A stretch of DNA of 64,000 nucleotides from Cryomorpha sp963741985 (GTDB lineage: Bacteria > Bacteroidota > Bacteroidia > Flavobacteriales_D > Cryomorphaceae): contig CAVUKD010000004.1 of the NCBI GenBank assembly GCA_963741985.1, positions 744,001 through 808,000 of the forward strand, in the 5' to 3' direction. Shown piece after piece: positions 42,639 to 52,700 of the stretch. A model generated the notes under the pieces. It saw nothing but the letters and a program-made list of their open reading frames with translations, searched no databases and was not told where the DNA came from. A program made the translations under genes and the position numbers. Numbering within the stretch: position 1 is the first letter of the stretch; each line of letters opens with the position of its first letter.

Positions 42639-43973
42639 ATGAGCACCGCTGTTTACTTTGCACTTTTCTTATTGGCCGGAATCTTATTTGGAATCATCAT
42701 AACTTATCTGCTTATGAGGATACGCGTAAGCAGGACGAACAATCTGGAAAAACAGCTTGATGATAAAAACCAAGCCTTTTCTGCACTGGGCCAACGTGCC
42801 GAAATATTGGATAGGTCTGTATCCGATTTAAAAGAACAAAATAAACATCTCGAAACGCTCAAGGCCAATCAGGCTATTACTATTGCAAAACTCGAAACAG
42901 AAAAAGGAGCTCTAACCTCTCAAATGGAACAGCACACAGAAGACATTCGGACAATGCGCGACCAGTTCACCAAAGACTTTCAGCTCTTGGCGAATAAAAT
43001 ATTTGATGAAAAAAGTGAAAAATTTACCCTTCAGAATCGATCTTCTCTCGATCAAATCCTAACCCCTCTAAAAGAGAAAATCGCTGACTTTCAAAAGAAA
43101 GTAGAAGAGACCCACTCGAGTAATTTGAAAGAATCTACCGGCCTTCGTCAGGAATTAAAAAACCTGAAGGAGATGAGTCAAAAAATGACCAGTGAGACAG
43201 AAAATCTTACAAAAGCGTTGAAAAATGACTCAAAAGTTCAGGGAAATTGGGGAGAGATGATTTTGGAAAATATTTTGCAAAACTCCGGCCTCAGCCCCGA
43301 CAGGGAATATTTTACCCAACAAAGCTTTACAACCGAAGACGGAAGAAGATTGCAACCCGATGTGCAGATAAAATTACCTGATAATAAATGGGTCGTAGTG
43401 GATAGTAAAGTTTCTCTCAAGGGATACGAACAATATATCTCAGACTCAAATGAAAATGCGAAAGATTCTCATCTCAAAAGCCATTTGAATTCTATTCGCA
43501 CCCATATTAAAGGACTTTCTAATAAACAATACCAGAATCTCGGTGGTGGAAAAAAGCTCGATTTTATACTAATGTTTGTTCCAATTGAGCCTGCTTATCT
43601 TTTGGCTTTAAATTACGATCAAAGCCTTTTCAATGAAGCTTACGAAAAGAATATCGTGATGGTAAGCCCCTCAACACTAATAGCCTCGTTGAAAATTATA
43701 GCGTCTACCTGGAAACACGAGTACCAAAATAAAAATGCGCAGGAAATTGCCAAAAGAGGAAAACATCTTTTGGAAAAATTTATTGGATTTGCCGAGGATT
43801 TCGAAAAAATAGGTGATTCAATCGGGAAAACACAAAATACGTATCTTGACGCGATGAAAAAACTACGCGATGGCAGGGGAAGTCTTGTAAGTCAGGCAAA
43901 ACAACTCGAGGATCTCGGCGTGAAATCGGCCAAGCAGCTCAGTGATACATTTTCAAACGAAGAAATGAATTAA
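42639..43973 (+). CDS. rmuC: DNA recombination protein RmuC
   Basis: The 444 residues start with a membrane anchor (about 5-27). A long coiled coil (about 30-180) is followed by the RmuC nuclease-like domain with GNWGEMILENILQNSGL, RRLQPDVQIKLPDNKWVVVD and a C-terminal helical part. RmuC limits inversions at short repeats in E. coli; the domain belongs to the PD-(D/E)xK group. The gene lies 13 bases after the L,D-transpeptidase and 9 before the GWxTD gene. Confidence 0.93.
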   Translation: MSTAVYFALFLLAGILFGIIITYLLMRIRVSRTNNLEKQLDDKNQAFSALGQRAEILDRSVSDLKEQNKHLETLKANQAITIAKLETEKGALTSQMEQHTEDIRTMRDQFTKDFQLLANKIFDEKSEKFTLQNRSSLDQILTPLKEKIADFQKKVEETHSSNLKESTGLRQELKNLKEMSQKMTSETENLTKALKNDSKVQGNWGEMILENILQNSGLSPDREYFTQQSFTTEDGRRLQPDVQIKLPDNKWVVVDSKVSLKGYEQYISDSNENAKDSHLKSHLNSIRTHIKGLSNKQYQNLGGGKKLDFILMFVPIEPAYLLALNYDQSLFNEAYEKNIVMVSPSTLIASLKIIASTWKHEYQNKNAQEIAKRGKHLLEKFIGFAEDFEKIGDSIGKTQNTYLDAMKKLRDGRGSLVSQAKQLEDLGVKSAKQLSDTFSNEEMN

Positions 43974-43982
43974 AGAAAGAAT

Positions 43983-45257
43983 ATGCCCTTACCATGCAAG
44001 CTTTTACTTTTTTCGGTGTGCTCTCTGTCATTAATTCTTGGGTCCTGCGGCTCGAGGTCGAAAGTCGCTGACAATGCCCTTGCCGATAAATATCAAAACA
44101 CCCAATCCGACATTGATATCCAATATACCATTTTTCATTCAAGCGATGATTCCTCACGTGTGTATGTAAGGGTAGATTCCGAAAACCTTCTTTATGCCCG
44201 AAGAGGCGGAAAGGAATCTACAGCAATATTGCGCATTGATATTCAGCCGTTTGAAATTGTCGGACAAGCTGCAAAAGAATTAGAAAGCAAATCATTCCGC
44301 ATCTTGGATCAAAACAAGTCGAAGGAAAGCAAACTGCTCATAGCCTCCACTAATCTGGCCTTACCTTCTGGCAATAAATACCGGTTAAAGATAACGGCGA
44401 GTGACATGAATAAAGGTACTTCGCAATCGACAATTATTGAATTGGATAAGGTGAATTATTCCAACCGGCATAATTTTATTATTTCAGAAATCGGTTCACC
44501 TGTTCCGCTCTTTAGCGACCACATAAAACCATACCATTCATATCTACTGAAAGCAAATGACTCAGCTCCTCAGGTTATTTCAGGACATTACTACAACCGC
44601 GATTTCCCACTACCTCCCCCGCCCTTTGCAATATACAACCCTGATCCGTTTGACTACACGCCTGATTCAACTTTTACATTGATTGCTGACTCAGCGCATT
44701 CTGCGATCTTCAAATCTACGGATACAGGCTTTTATCATTTTCAATTTGATAACAAGCAAAAGGAAGGCTTCAGCGTGTTCATTTCACCTGATGACTTCCC
44801 GGAAGTAAAAACCATTGAAGAAATGATAAGCCCTTTCCGGTATCTCGTTGGCTCAAAGGACTATGAAGAAGTATTGGAAGCTCAATATCCAAAATCCAAA
44901 ATTGAATCTTTCTGGATCGAATGGGCAGGTAGTCGTGATCGTGCGCGAAAGTCAATCCAGGCGTATTATGAAAGAGTCGAAGACGCCAACAAACTGTTCA
45001 GCAGTTATGTAGAAGGGTGGAAATCGGATCGTGGTCTGATTTATATCGTTTACGGAAAACCAAATAAAGCCTATCGCGAAGGTCAGGTTGAAACTTGGAT
45101 TTACGGAGAAGAGAACAACCCGTTATCTATTACTTTTCATTTTATAAAAGTGATTAACCCCTTTACAGAAAACGATTACCGACTTAATAGAGAAGAAATG
45201 TACAAACCCGCATGGTACCGCGCCGTAAATATCTGGCGTGACGGAAGAATTTACTAA
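43983..45257 (+). CDS. GWxTD-domain lipoprotein
   Basis: This 424-residue protein has a lipoprotein signal (LILGSC, Cys near residue 20). A beta-rich N-terminal half follows, and a C-terminal GWxTD domain (about 285-424) reads FSSYVEGWKSDRGLIYIVYG, with Ser in place of the usual Thr. The segments GKPNKAYREGQVETWIYG and AVNIWRDGRIY are also typical. The domain is widespread in Bacteroidota; its function is unknown. It lies between rmuC and rlmB in one direction. Confidence 0.85.
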   Translation: MPLPCKLLLFSVCSLSLILGSCGSRSKVADNALADKYQNTQSDIDIQYTIFHSSDDSSRVYVRVDSENLLYARRGGKESTAILRIDIQPFEIVGQAAKELESKSFRILDQNKSKESKLLIASTNLALPSGNKYRLKITASDMNKGTSQSTIIELDKVNYSNRHNFIISEIGSPVPLFSDHIKPYHSYLLKANDSAPQVISGHYYNRDFPLPPPPFAIYNPDPFDYTPDSTFTLIADSAHSAIFKSTDTGFYHFQFDNKQKEGFSVFISPDDFPEVKTIEEMISPFRYLVGSKDYEEVLEAQYPKSKIESFWIEWAGSRDRARKSIQAYYERVEDANKLFSSYVEGWKSDRGLIYIVYGKPNKAYREGQVETWIYGEENNPLSITFHFIKVINPFTENDYRLNREEMYKPAWYRAVNIWRDGRIY

Positions 45258-45260
45258 AAA

Positions 45261-46001
45261 ATGACAAAGAAAGAACAATTAATATACGGAATACACCCAG
45301 TTTTAGAGGCACTTGAAACTGGGAAAAGCATTGAAAAAGTTATGATCCTTAAAGGATTGAATGCCGATAGTCTGCATAAAATTTTACCTAAGCTGAAAGG
45401 AACCGGCACCCCCTTTCAATTTGTGCCGAAGGTAAAGCTCGATAAAACCACCGGAAAAAATCATCAGGGAATCATAGCGATGATGTCGCCAATAGAATTT
45501 CAGGATCTTGAATGGCTCATCCCTTCTCTATTTGAATCCGGGAAAAACCCTTTGATTCTGCTTTTGGATCAAATCACAGACGTCAGGAATTTTGGAGCAA
45601 TCTGCAGAAGTGCAGAATGTGCAGGTGTCGATGCCATTGTGATTCCGGATCGGGGTGCCGCCCAAATCAATGAAGACGCAATAAAAACATCAGCTGGCGC
45701 ACTTCTCCGAATTCCTGTTTGCCGCAGCGAATCTTTTAGTTCAACTCTGGCCTTTTTAAATCAAAGCGGTTTAAAAAGTATTTCCTGCTTTGAAGGCGGA
45801 AAAGAAGTGTATTATAAAGCAGATCTTACTATGCCTCTGGTTCTAATTATGGGATCTGAGGAAAAAGGGATTCGCAGAAATATTATCGAAGAAAGTACCC
45901 AAAGCGTAAAAATTCCAATGGTGGGTAAAACGGAATCTTTGAACGTATCGGTGGCTACCTCAATCATACTCTTTGAAGCTCTAAGACAACGGAGTATTTA
46001 A
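45261..46001 (+). CDS. rlmB: 23S rRNA (guanosine(2251)-2'-O)-methyltransferase RlmB
   Basis: This SPOUT methyltransferase modifies G2251 in the peptidyl-transferase region. The 246 residues have the substrate-binding N-terminal domain (LIYGIHPVLEALE, NHQGIIAMMSP) and the knotted SAM-binding domain with LLDQITDVRNFGAICRSAEC, IMGSEEKGIR and SLNVSVATSIILFE. These fit the TrmH/RlmB family. It is the last gene of the 40272-46001 run. Confidence 0.92.
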   Translation: MTKKEQLIYGIHPVLEALETGKSIEKVMILKGLNADSLHKILPKLKGTGTPFQFVPKVKLDKTTGKNHQGIIAMMSPIEFQDLEWLIPSLFESGKNPLILLLDQITDVRNFGAICRSAECAGVDAIVIPDRGAAQINEDAIKTSAGALLRIPVCRSESFSSTLAFLNQSGLKSISCFEGGKEVYYKADLTMPLVLIMGSEEKGIRRNIIEESTQSVKIPMVGKTESLNVSVATSIILFEALRQRSI

Positions 46002-46358
46002 ATAGACAATTGTGGTTCTTAGTTGTTGGTTTCTCGCACTTTGTACGCGCCATAATAGCGTTGACGTGCCCAGATATTGCGAATCAAATGTGACCAAATG
46101 ATCTTGCTTTTCGTTCATCGCTACTTGACGATTGTTAAATGTTCTTTGCTTCTTGCCAAATGCATTTCCGAAAACATTTAGTTTAAACTGTCGTATACTC
46201 TCCTAAAACTGCGCATTGAACTGCATTTTGGATAGTTATCAGTACTCGATTCTTAAAAACTTGTTAAAAGAGAGGCAGATGAGGTGCATTCAAACGCTAC
46301 TTTTAGCTTTAACCAAAGTCCGATTTGATCACTTAATCAATACAAAAGTAAGTACCCG
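46002..46358. other. 357-base gene-free stretch before the SprB-like operon
   Basis: No recognisable gene is present. On the minus strand about 70 codons are open from roughly 46204 down to a stop at 45981, inside the end of rlmB, but without a good start or a recognisable domain, so it may be a decayed fragment or chance. The promoter of the following operon should be near 46300-46358; I see no clear TAnnTTTG there. Confidence 0.4.
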
Positions 46359-46718
46359 ATGAATAATTTCAGGCTTCTTATCTGCATGCTTCTCTTGGTT
46401 GCGAGTATGAATGGTATTCATGCGCAGGAATCCCAAGCCACCCGATATTACCGGTATTTCACCGTTGAGTTTAAAAAAATTAATTCAGCTGATTTTCAGG
46501 CTCTCACGGCCAACCAGCGTGAAACGGATGTTTTTTCATTTAAAAATCTTTGCAACAGCTCTTCCCAAATATTGGTCGCAGTCGATGCTTCGTATCCCAA
46601 ACGTGTGGACGATATGAAATTAGAAATTGAATCGATTATCCATTCAAAATTGCCCAATGCAAAAATCAGGGCTACCGAGAATATTTCCGTTTCTGACGAA
46701 CCAAACTTTTGTCAATGA
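46359..46718 (+). CDS. Small secreted protein coupled to the SprB-like gene
   Basis: This 119-residue protein has a signal peptide (MNNFRLLICM through GIHAQ), leaving about 96 mature residues. The mature part has a strand-helix-strand-strand-helix-strand rhythm (YYRYFTVEFKKI; QILVAVDASYPKRVDDMKLE), like a small ferredoxin-type fold. It has two cysteines, in NLCNSS and at the C-terminus (NFCQ). I do not recognise a family. The stop overlaps the start of the giant gene (ATGA), so the two are translationally coupled. Confidence 0.7.
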   Translation: MNNFRLLICMLLLVASMNGIHAQESQATRYYRYFTVEFKKINSADFQALTANQRETDVFSFKNLCNSSSQILVAVDASYPKRVDDMKLEIESIIHSKLPNAKIRATENISVSDEPNFCQ

Positions 46719-49700
46719 TCTCCCCAAGAGCCATTTCAATCCAAAAATTTAAATTGGGATTCTTCGGAATTCTCATTCTGCTATTTACGGCCATTATTCC
46801 AAAAATTGCTGATGCACAGGAATTTGACCTGACCTTTGGTGGGACTGCTACCAATCTGGCTGAAACCATAACCGGTAATGGAGTTCAAATTCTCAATCCA
46901 CAATTGACCTGTGCTGACAGTGCTTATGGAACCTATGATATAATTGGAATTCCCGATTTCCCGCATGGACCGGGAGTAGTATTATCAACTGGGAATATAA
47001 AAAATGTAAGGGGGCCGAACATCAGTCAAACGACGACAACCGAATGGGGAACCCCCGGAGAAGAATTACTTTCTACAATAAGTGGGCATCAAAGTTACGA
47101 CGCCTGTAAACTCGAGTTCGATGTGGTCCCCGTCGGAGATACACTGCGATTCAACTTTACTTTTGCAAGTGAGGAGTACAATGAGTATGTCGGAACCCCT
47201 TTCAACGATGCATTTGGTTTTTTTATCAGCGGCCCCGGTATTACAGGAGATCCGGGACTTGGTGGTCAACAAAACATTGCCCTAATTCCAGGCACATCTC
47301 AACCCGTAGAAATTAATTCTGTAAACAATGGAAACCCCGATATCGGATACCCACCAGTGAACCCTCAGTATTTTGTCAATAATCCACTGAGCTTTTCAAA
47401 CCTCATGCAGTATGATGGCTGGACAAAAAATGTTTACGCCGAAAAAATTGTAAATCCTTGTGACACTTTTCACCTAAAATTGGTCATTGCAGATATTGCC
47501 GATCGGAAATGGGATAGCTCTGTTTTCATAGAAAAAATTGAAAGTAATAACGTATCACTAACCAGTTTTACCGATGGAGGTATCGAAAATATGGTTGAAG
47601 GTTGTAACGACGGTACAATAACATTTACCCGCGAACCCGTGACAGCGCAACCTCTTGTAGTAACCTATTTTATTGACGGAACAGCAATTAACGGAACCGA
47701 TTATCCCTTAATTGGTGGCGATCCCAATCCAAATAACCCAAAATTTATTACCATCCCTGCTAACCAGGCGCAGGTGAGCATTCAAATCTCTCCTTATTCA
47801 GATGGATTGAATGAAGGAAATGAAACAGTAAATATTTATGTAGGAAATCCATTATGTGCCGGTACGGTGCAAGATAGCCTGACTTTTATTATCCAAGACT
47901 CTCTCGATGTATCCATCACACCTCCGCTTTCTTTTGTCTGCTTAGGCGATAGCCTTGTGTTGAACGCAGAAAGCAGCGCAACGAATTTCTCATGGAGCCC
48001 TACCGATTATCTGGATGATCCAACGATTCTGAATCCCACCACCACTCCAACTTCAAATACTATTTATACCTTAAATGCCTCGGCTGCAGGTTGTACCTCC
48101 AGCGCCACAACGGAGGTTCACGTTACAAATGTTCAACTCTCGGCTGTGCCAACGCAAATTCTTTGTGGAGGATCAAACAGCGGAGCAATAGATCTCACCA
48201 CCAACGGTGGGCAAAGTCCTATCGAAATAAATTGGGTGGGACCAAACGGATTTATCTCGTCGAATGAAGATATTAGTAATCTCGCCCCGGGAACTTATAT
48301 TGCTCTAGTTACCGATCGGGATGGCTGTAACGCAGAAATGACAGTGCAAATTACAGAACTTCCACCGCTCACTGCAAATCTTTCGAGTCCTGTTTTTACC
48401 GGGGGAGACAATATTTCTTGCTTTCAAGGCAGCGATGGACAAATAAATTCATCCATTTCCGGAGGCACGTCACCTTATACTTTCGAGTGGAATGATCCGA
48501 ATGGACAAACTTCTCAAACCGCAACCGGACTTGCTGTGGGAACTTATACCTTGACCGTAACAGATGCTAATCTGTGTCAGTCTATTGACAGCGTAACCAT
48601 TACCGAACCTGAATTGGTTACTGCCGATCTACTCGAACGCATAAATGTACTTTGTAATGGTAATAATTCCGGTTTGGCAACGATCGGAGCCACCGGGGGT
48701 CATCCTTCCTATTCTTACTTATGGAATACGCTGCCTCCCCAATCAGGAGCCACCGCGTCAAATTTGAGTGCAGGCTTTTATACCGTCACAATCACAGATA
48801 TCAATGGCTGTACGGGCAATCTGGAAGTAGAAATCGAACAGCCCGATACGCCTATCACAGGTGCTGTGGCCTCAACAAATATTCTTTGCAACGGTGATTC
48901 TACCGGATCAGCCACAGCTAGTATTCAGGGGGGCACGCCGCCTTACACGTATTCTTGGAGTGCAGATCTGAACGAAACCGAATCGACAATCTCTGATTTA
49001 CCAGCAGGCAACTATGCCTTGACGGTACAAGATGCGAATGGATGTACATTCGTCATTCCTTTTAATATTTCACAACCACCACCAATCAGTATCAGCATTC
49101 TTTCACAATCCAATATCCTTTGTGCAGGAAGTAATACAGGCAGCATTACGGCCAATGCATCAGGTGGTGCAGGTGCATACACCTATACCTGGAATACCAA
49201 TCCCGTTTCAAACGGCACCACTATTAATAACCTTAGTGCCGGAACATATACGATTGACGTGTCTGACCAAAACGGATGTACCGAATCACTCGATGTAGCT
49301 ATCACAGAGCCGGACTCACTAGACATTCTTGTCATTGCGCAAACGAATCCAACATGCGCCGAATCAACAGATGGAGCTCTGGAAGTAGAGGCCGTAGGAG
49401 GCATAGAGCCATATACGTATTCATGGAATACTGTTCCACTTACGGATGGTCCTCTCCTTTCGGGAAAAGGTGCCGGCACCTACCAAGTAAACGTTACTGA
49501 CGCAAATGGATGCGGCTCAACTCTTTCAATAGATTTGATCGCTCCCGATCCAATTATAATTACAAAGGAATCAAGCCAAAACGTATTATGTAATGGCGCT
49601 TCTACCGGCTCGGCTACTGTGAGTGTAACAGGCGGAACCTCTGATTATACATACGCGTGGAATGATCCCTTAAATCAAACGACTGCTTCAGCCAGTAATT

Positions 49701-52700
49701 TGCCAGCAGGAGACTATACAGTAACCGTAACCGATGGAAACGGATGTACTGCGCAATTAAATATTTCTATTACTGAACCTGAATTCCCGCTTGGCGTTTC
49801 TCTTGTGTCCAGTGATGAAGTAGCATGTTTTGGTGATTCCTCAGGATCAGCCACGGTAATCGGAACCGGCGGAAGCGGAAACTATTCATACTTGTGGGAT
49901 GACCTCAATACACAACAAACCGCTACAGCTAATAACTTAATAGCCGGAACATATCACGTGACAGTTACTGATAATAATGGGTGCGACACACCTGTAATTT
50001 TGGAGGTAATCATCACACAGCCGGTTTCTGCGTTGGCAATTACACTCACTCCTTCTTCTTTTTCAGGCGGTGTAAATGTGATTTGCGCAGAGGATAGTAC
50101 TGCAACTATCGATTTGGAAATTACCGGAGGCACAGCTCCATACAATATCCTTTGGGATTTGCCGGGATTGGATACCTCTACCGACGAAGACCTGAGCAAT
50201 CTTGCACCGGGAACCTATTCTGTTACCGTCACCGATGATAATGGCTGTGAGCAAACTCAAAGTATTACACTTGTTGCTCCTACTCCTATCGAAATTTCTT
50301 ATGAAATGACTCCAAGCCTATGCTTCGGTAGCCCCACAGGAACTATTGATCTTCAAATAGCTGGTGGCGTCCCGGCGTACACCATATTATGGAGCGGCCC
50401 GGGTGGATTTACCAGTAGTGATCTTTCCCTAAACACCCTCGAAGGTGGAATATACAATCTCAGTATTACAGATTCTAATGGGTGTATATACCTCGACGCA
50501 GTAACGGTGACACAGCCCGAAGATCTAATAATTCAAGTAGATTCGCTTTCAGACTATAATGGTTTCAATACCTCATGCTGGAATAGTCATGATGGTGGCA
50601 TTTATATTACACCTTCCGGAGGAACAGAACCTTATTCTTATCAATGGAATACCGCAGGTGATCCGAATTTTTCGAACCAACAGGATATAATTAATCAAGT
50701 GGCCGGTACGTATGAAGCCGTTTTATTTGATGCCAATGGATGTATTCAAAACCAGTTTGTCGATCTGATTGCACCGGACACGATCAATGTGGATTTTAAT
50801 TTAAGCTTATTTGATTCAGGTTTTAATATCAGTTGCAATGGAGAATCGGACGGTTCGATTGAAGCCATTCCGTCAGGTGGTACTCTGGATTACAGCTTTG
50901 TATGGATTGGGTCAAATGGGTATGGTCCTGTTTCAGATAATCCCATAGAAAATTTATCTGCAGGAGAGTATAGCGTTCTGGTAAGTGATGCCAATGGATG
51001 TTCTTATTCAGAATCGATTACCCTTATTCAACCCGCACCATTTAGCATTAGCCTTGCAACCAATACTATTAATGGAAATAATATTAGCTGTAATGGAGCA
51101 GCGGATGGAACGATTAATTTGAATATTACAGGTGGTGCCCAACCAATCCAAATTGCCTGGACCGGTCCCGATGGATTTACATCTTCTGATGAGGATTTGT
51201 TTAATCTACCCGCAGGAGAATATTGCGTAGATGTAACGGATGCAAATGATTGCATTCAGTCTCAGTGCATCACTCTCACTGAACCTGTGCCTCTTGCCAT
51301 TGCAATCTTCCCAAGCCTTTACGGAAACGGGCTTAATTTAAATTGTGATGACTCCGCCGATGGTATTCTAACTACCAATGTTACCGGCGGAACGTCTCCT
51401 TTAACTTATTCCTGGGCTGGGCCAAATAATTTTACATCCAGCTCGACTGATATCTTCGGCCTAGATGAAGGCAATTATTGTCTGACCATTACAGATGCAA
51501 ACGGTTGCCAAGAAACTTCTTGCATTAACCTTACTGCTCCCAATCCGATAATAATAGGCTTAGACTCACTAACATCATCCGCATGTAATGCAGGAAATAC
51601 AGCGAGTATAGAAGTTACTATTAATGGTGGAGATCCGGCTTTTACCTATAATTGGACCGGACCGTCTGGATTCAATGAATCGACGCAAGATATTTTCAAC
51701 CTAGGTCCCGGAGAGTACTGCCTCTACGTTACTGATGCAAATAATTGTACTGCCGAACGTTGTTTTTCGATAACTGATCCACCTGCACTAGAACTTTCAA
51801 TATCCACCTCTACTTTCGCCGGAGGATATGAGATAGATTGTAACGGAAATATGAGCGGAACAGCTACCGGTGCGGCAACTGGTGGAACTGCTCCTTATGT
51901 ATATGAATGGAATGGTCCGGATGGATTTACTTCGACCGAATCTTTTATCGACAACTTACAGCCTGGCACTTACTGCCTTGAAGTGATCGATGCGAATGGA
52001 TGTAGTATAAATAGCTGTGTTACCCTTGTTGAGCCAGAGGAACTCACTTTAAGTCCGGATATCACACTACCTACCTGTTCAGATGGTAACCCTGCCTATA
52101 TCGATTTGAATGTTGCGGGTGGTGTGGCTCCATATACTTTCAACTGGAATTTAGGTGATAATACTGAAACAGTGGAAGTTGGAGAAGGAGATTATACGGT
52201 AATCGTTTCGGATGCAAACGGCTGTAGTACAACACAAGATTTCAATATTCTATTTCCTTCTACGATCGATGTAATCCCAACAAGTCCTGTGTTTGGAGGA
52301 GGTTTTAATCTGGTTTGCAACGGTGATAATTCAGGTACCATAACCATCGAAGTATTCGGTGGTTTCGGAAATCTCTCGGCGAGTTGGACAGGACCCAATG
52401 GATTTACAAGTTCGGACGCAAATCTTTCAGGACTTGAAGCCGGTGAATATTGCATTAATGTTACGGATGACTTAGGATGTTCTGGCGATACATGTATTAC
52501 TTTAACGGCACCTCAACCTCTTGGATTGACTGCAACCACACACAATGTTTCATGTTTTGATGGTCAGGATGGAAGTATTTCTGCATCCGTAACGGGTGGA
52601 GTACCCACTTATATGATTTCTTGGACAGGCCCCGACGGATATACAGGAAGCGGAACCGATCTTAGCAATCTCATTGCAGGGAGCTATTGTGCAACTGTCA

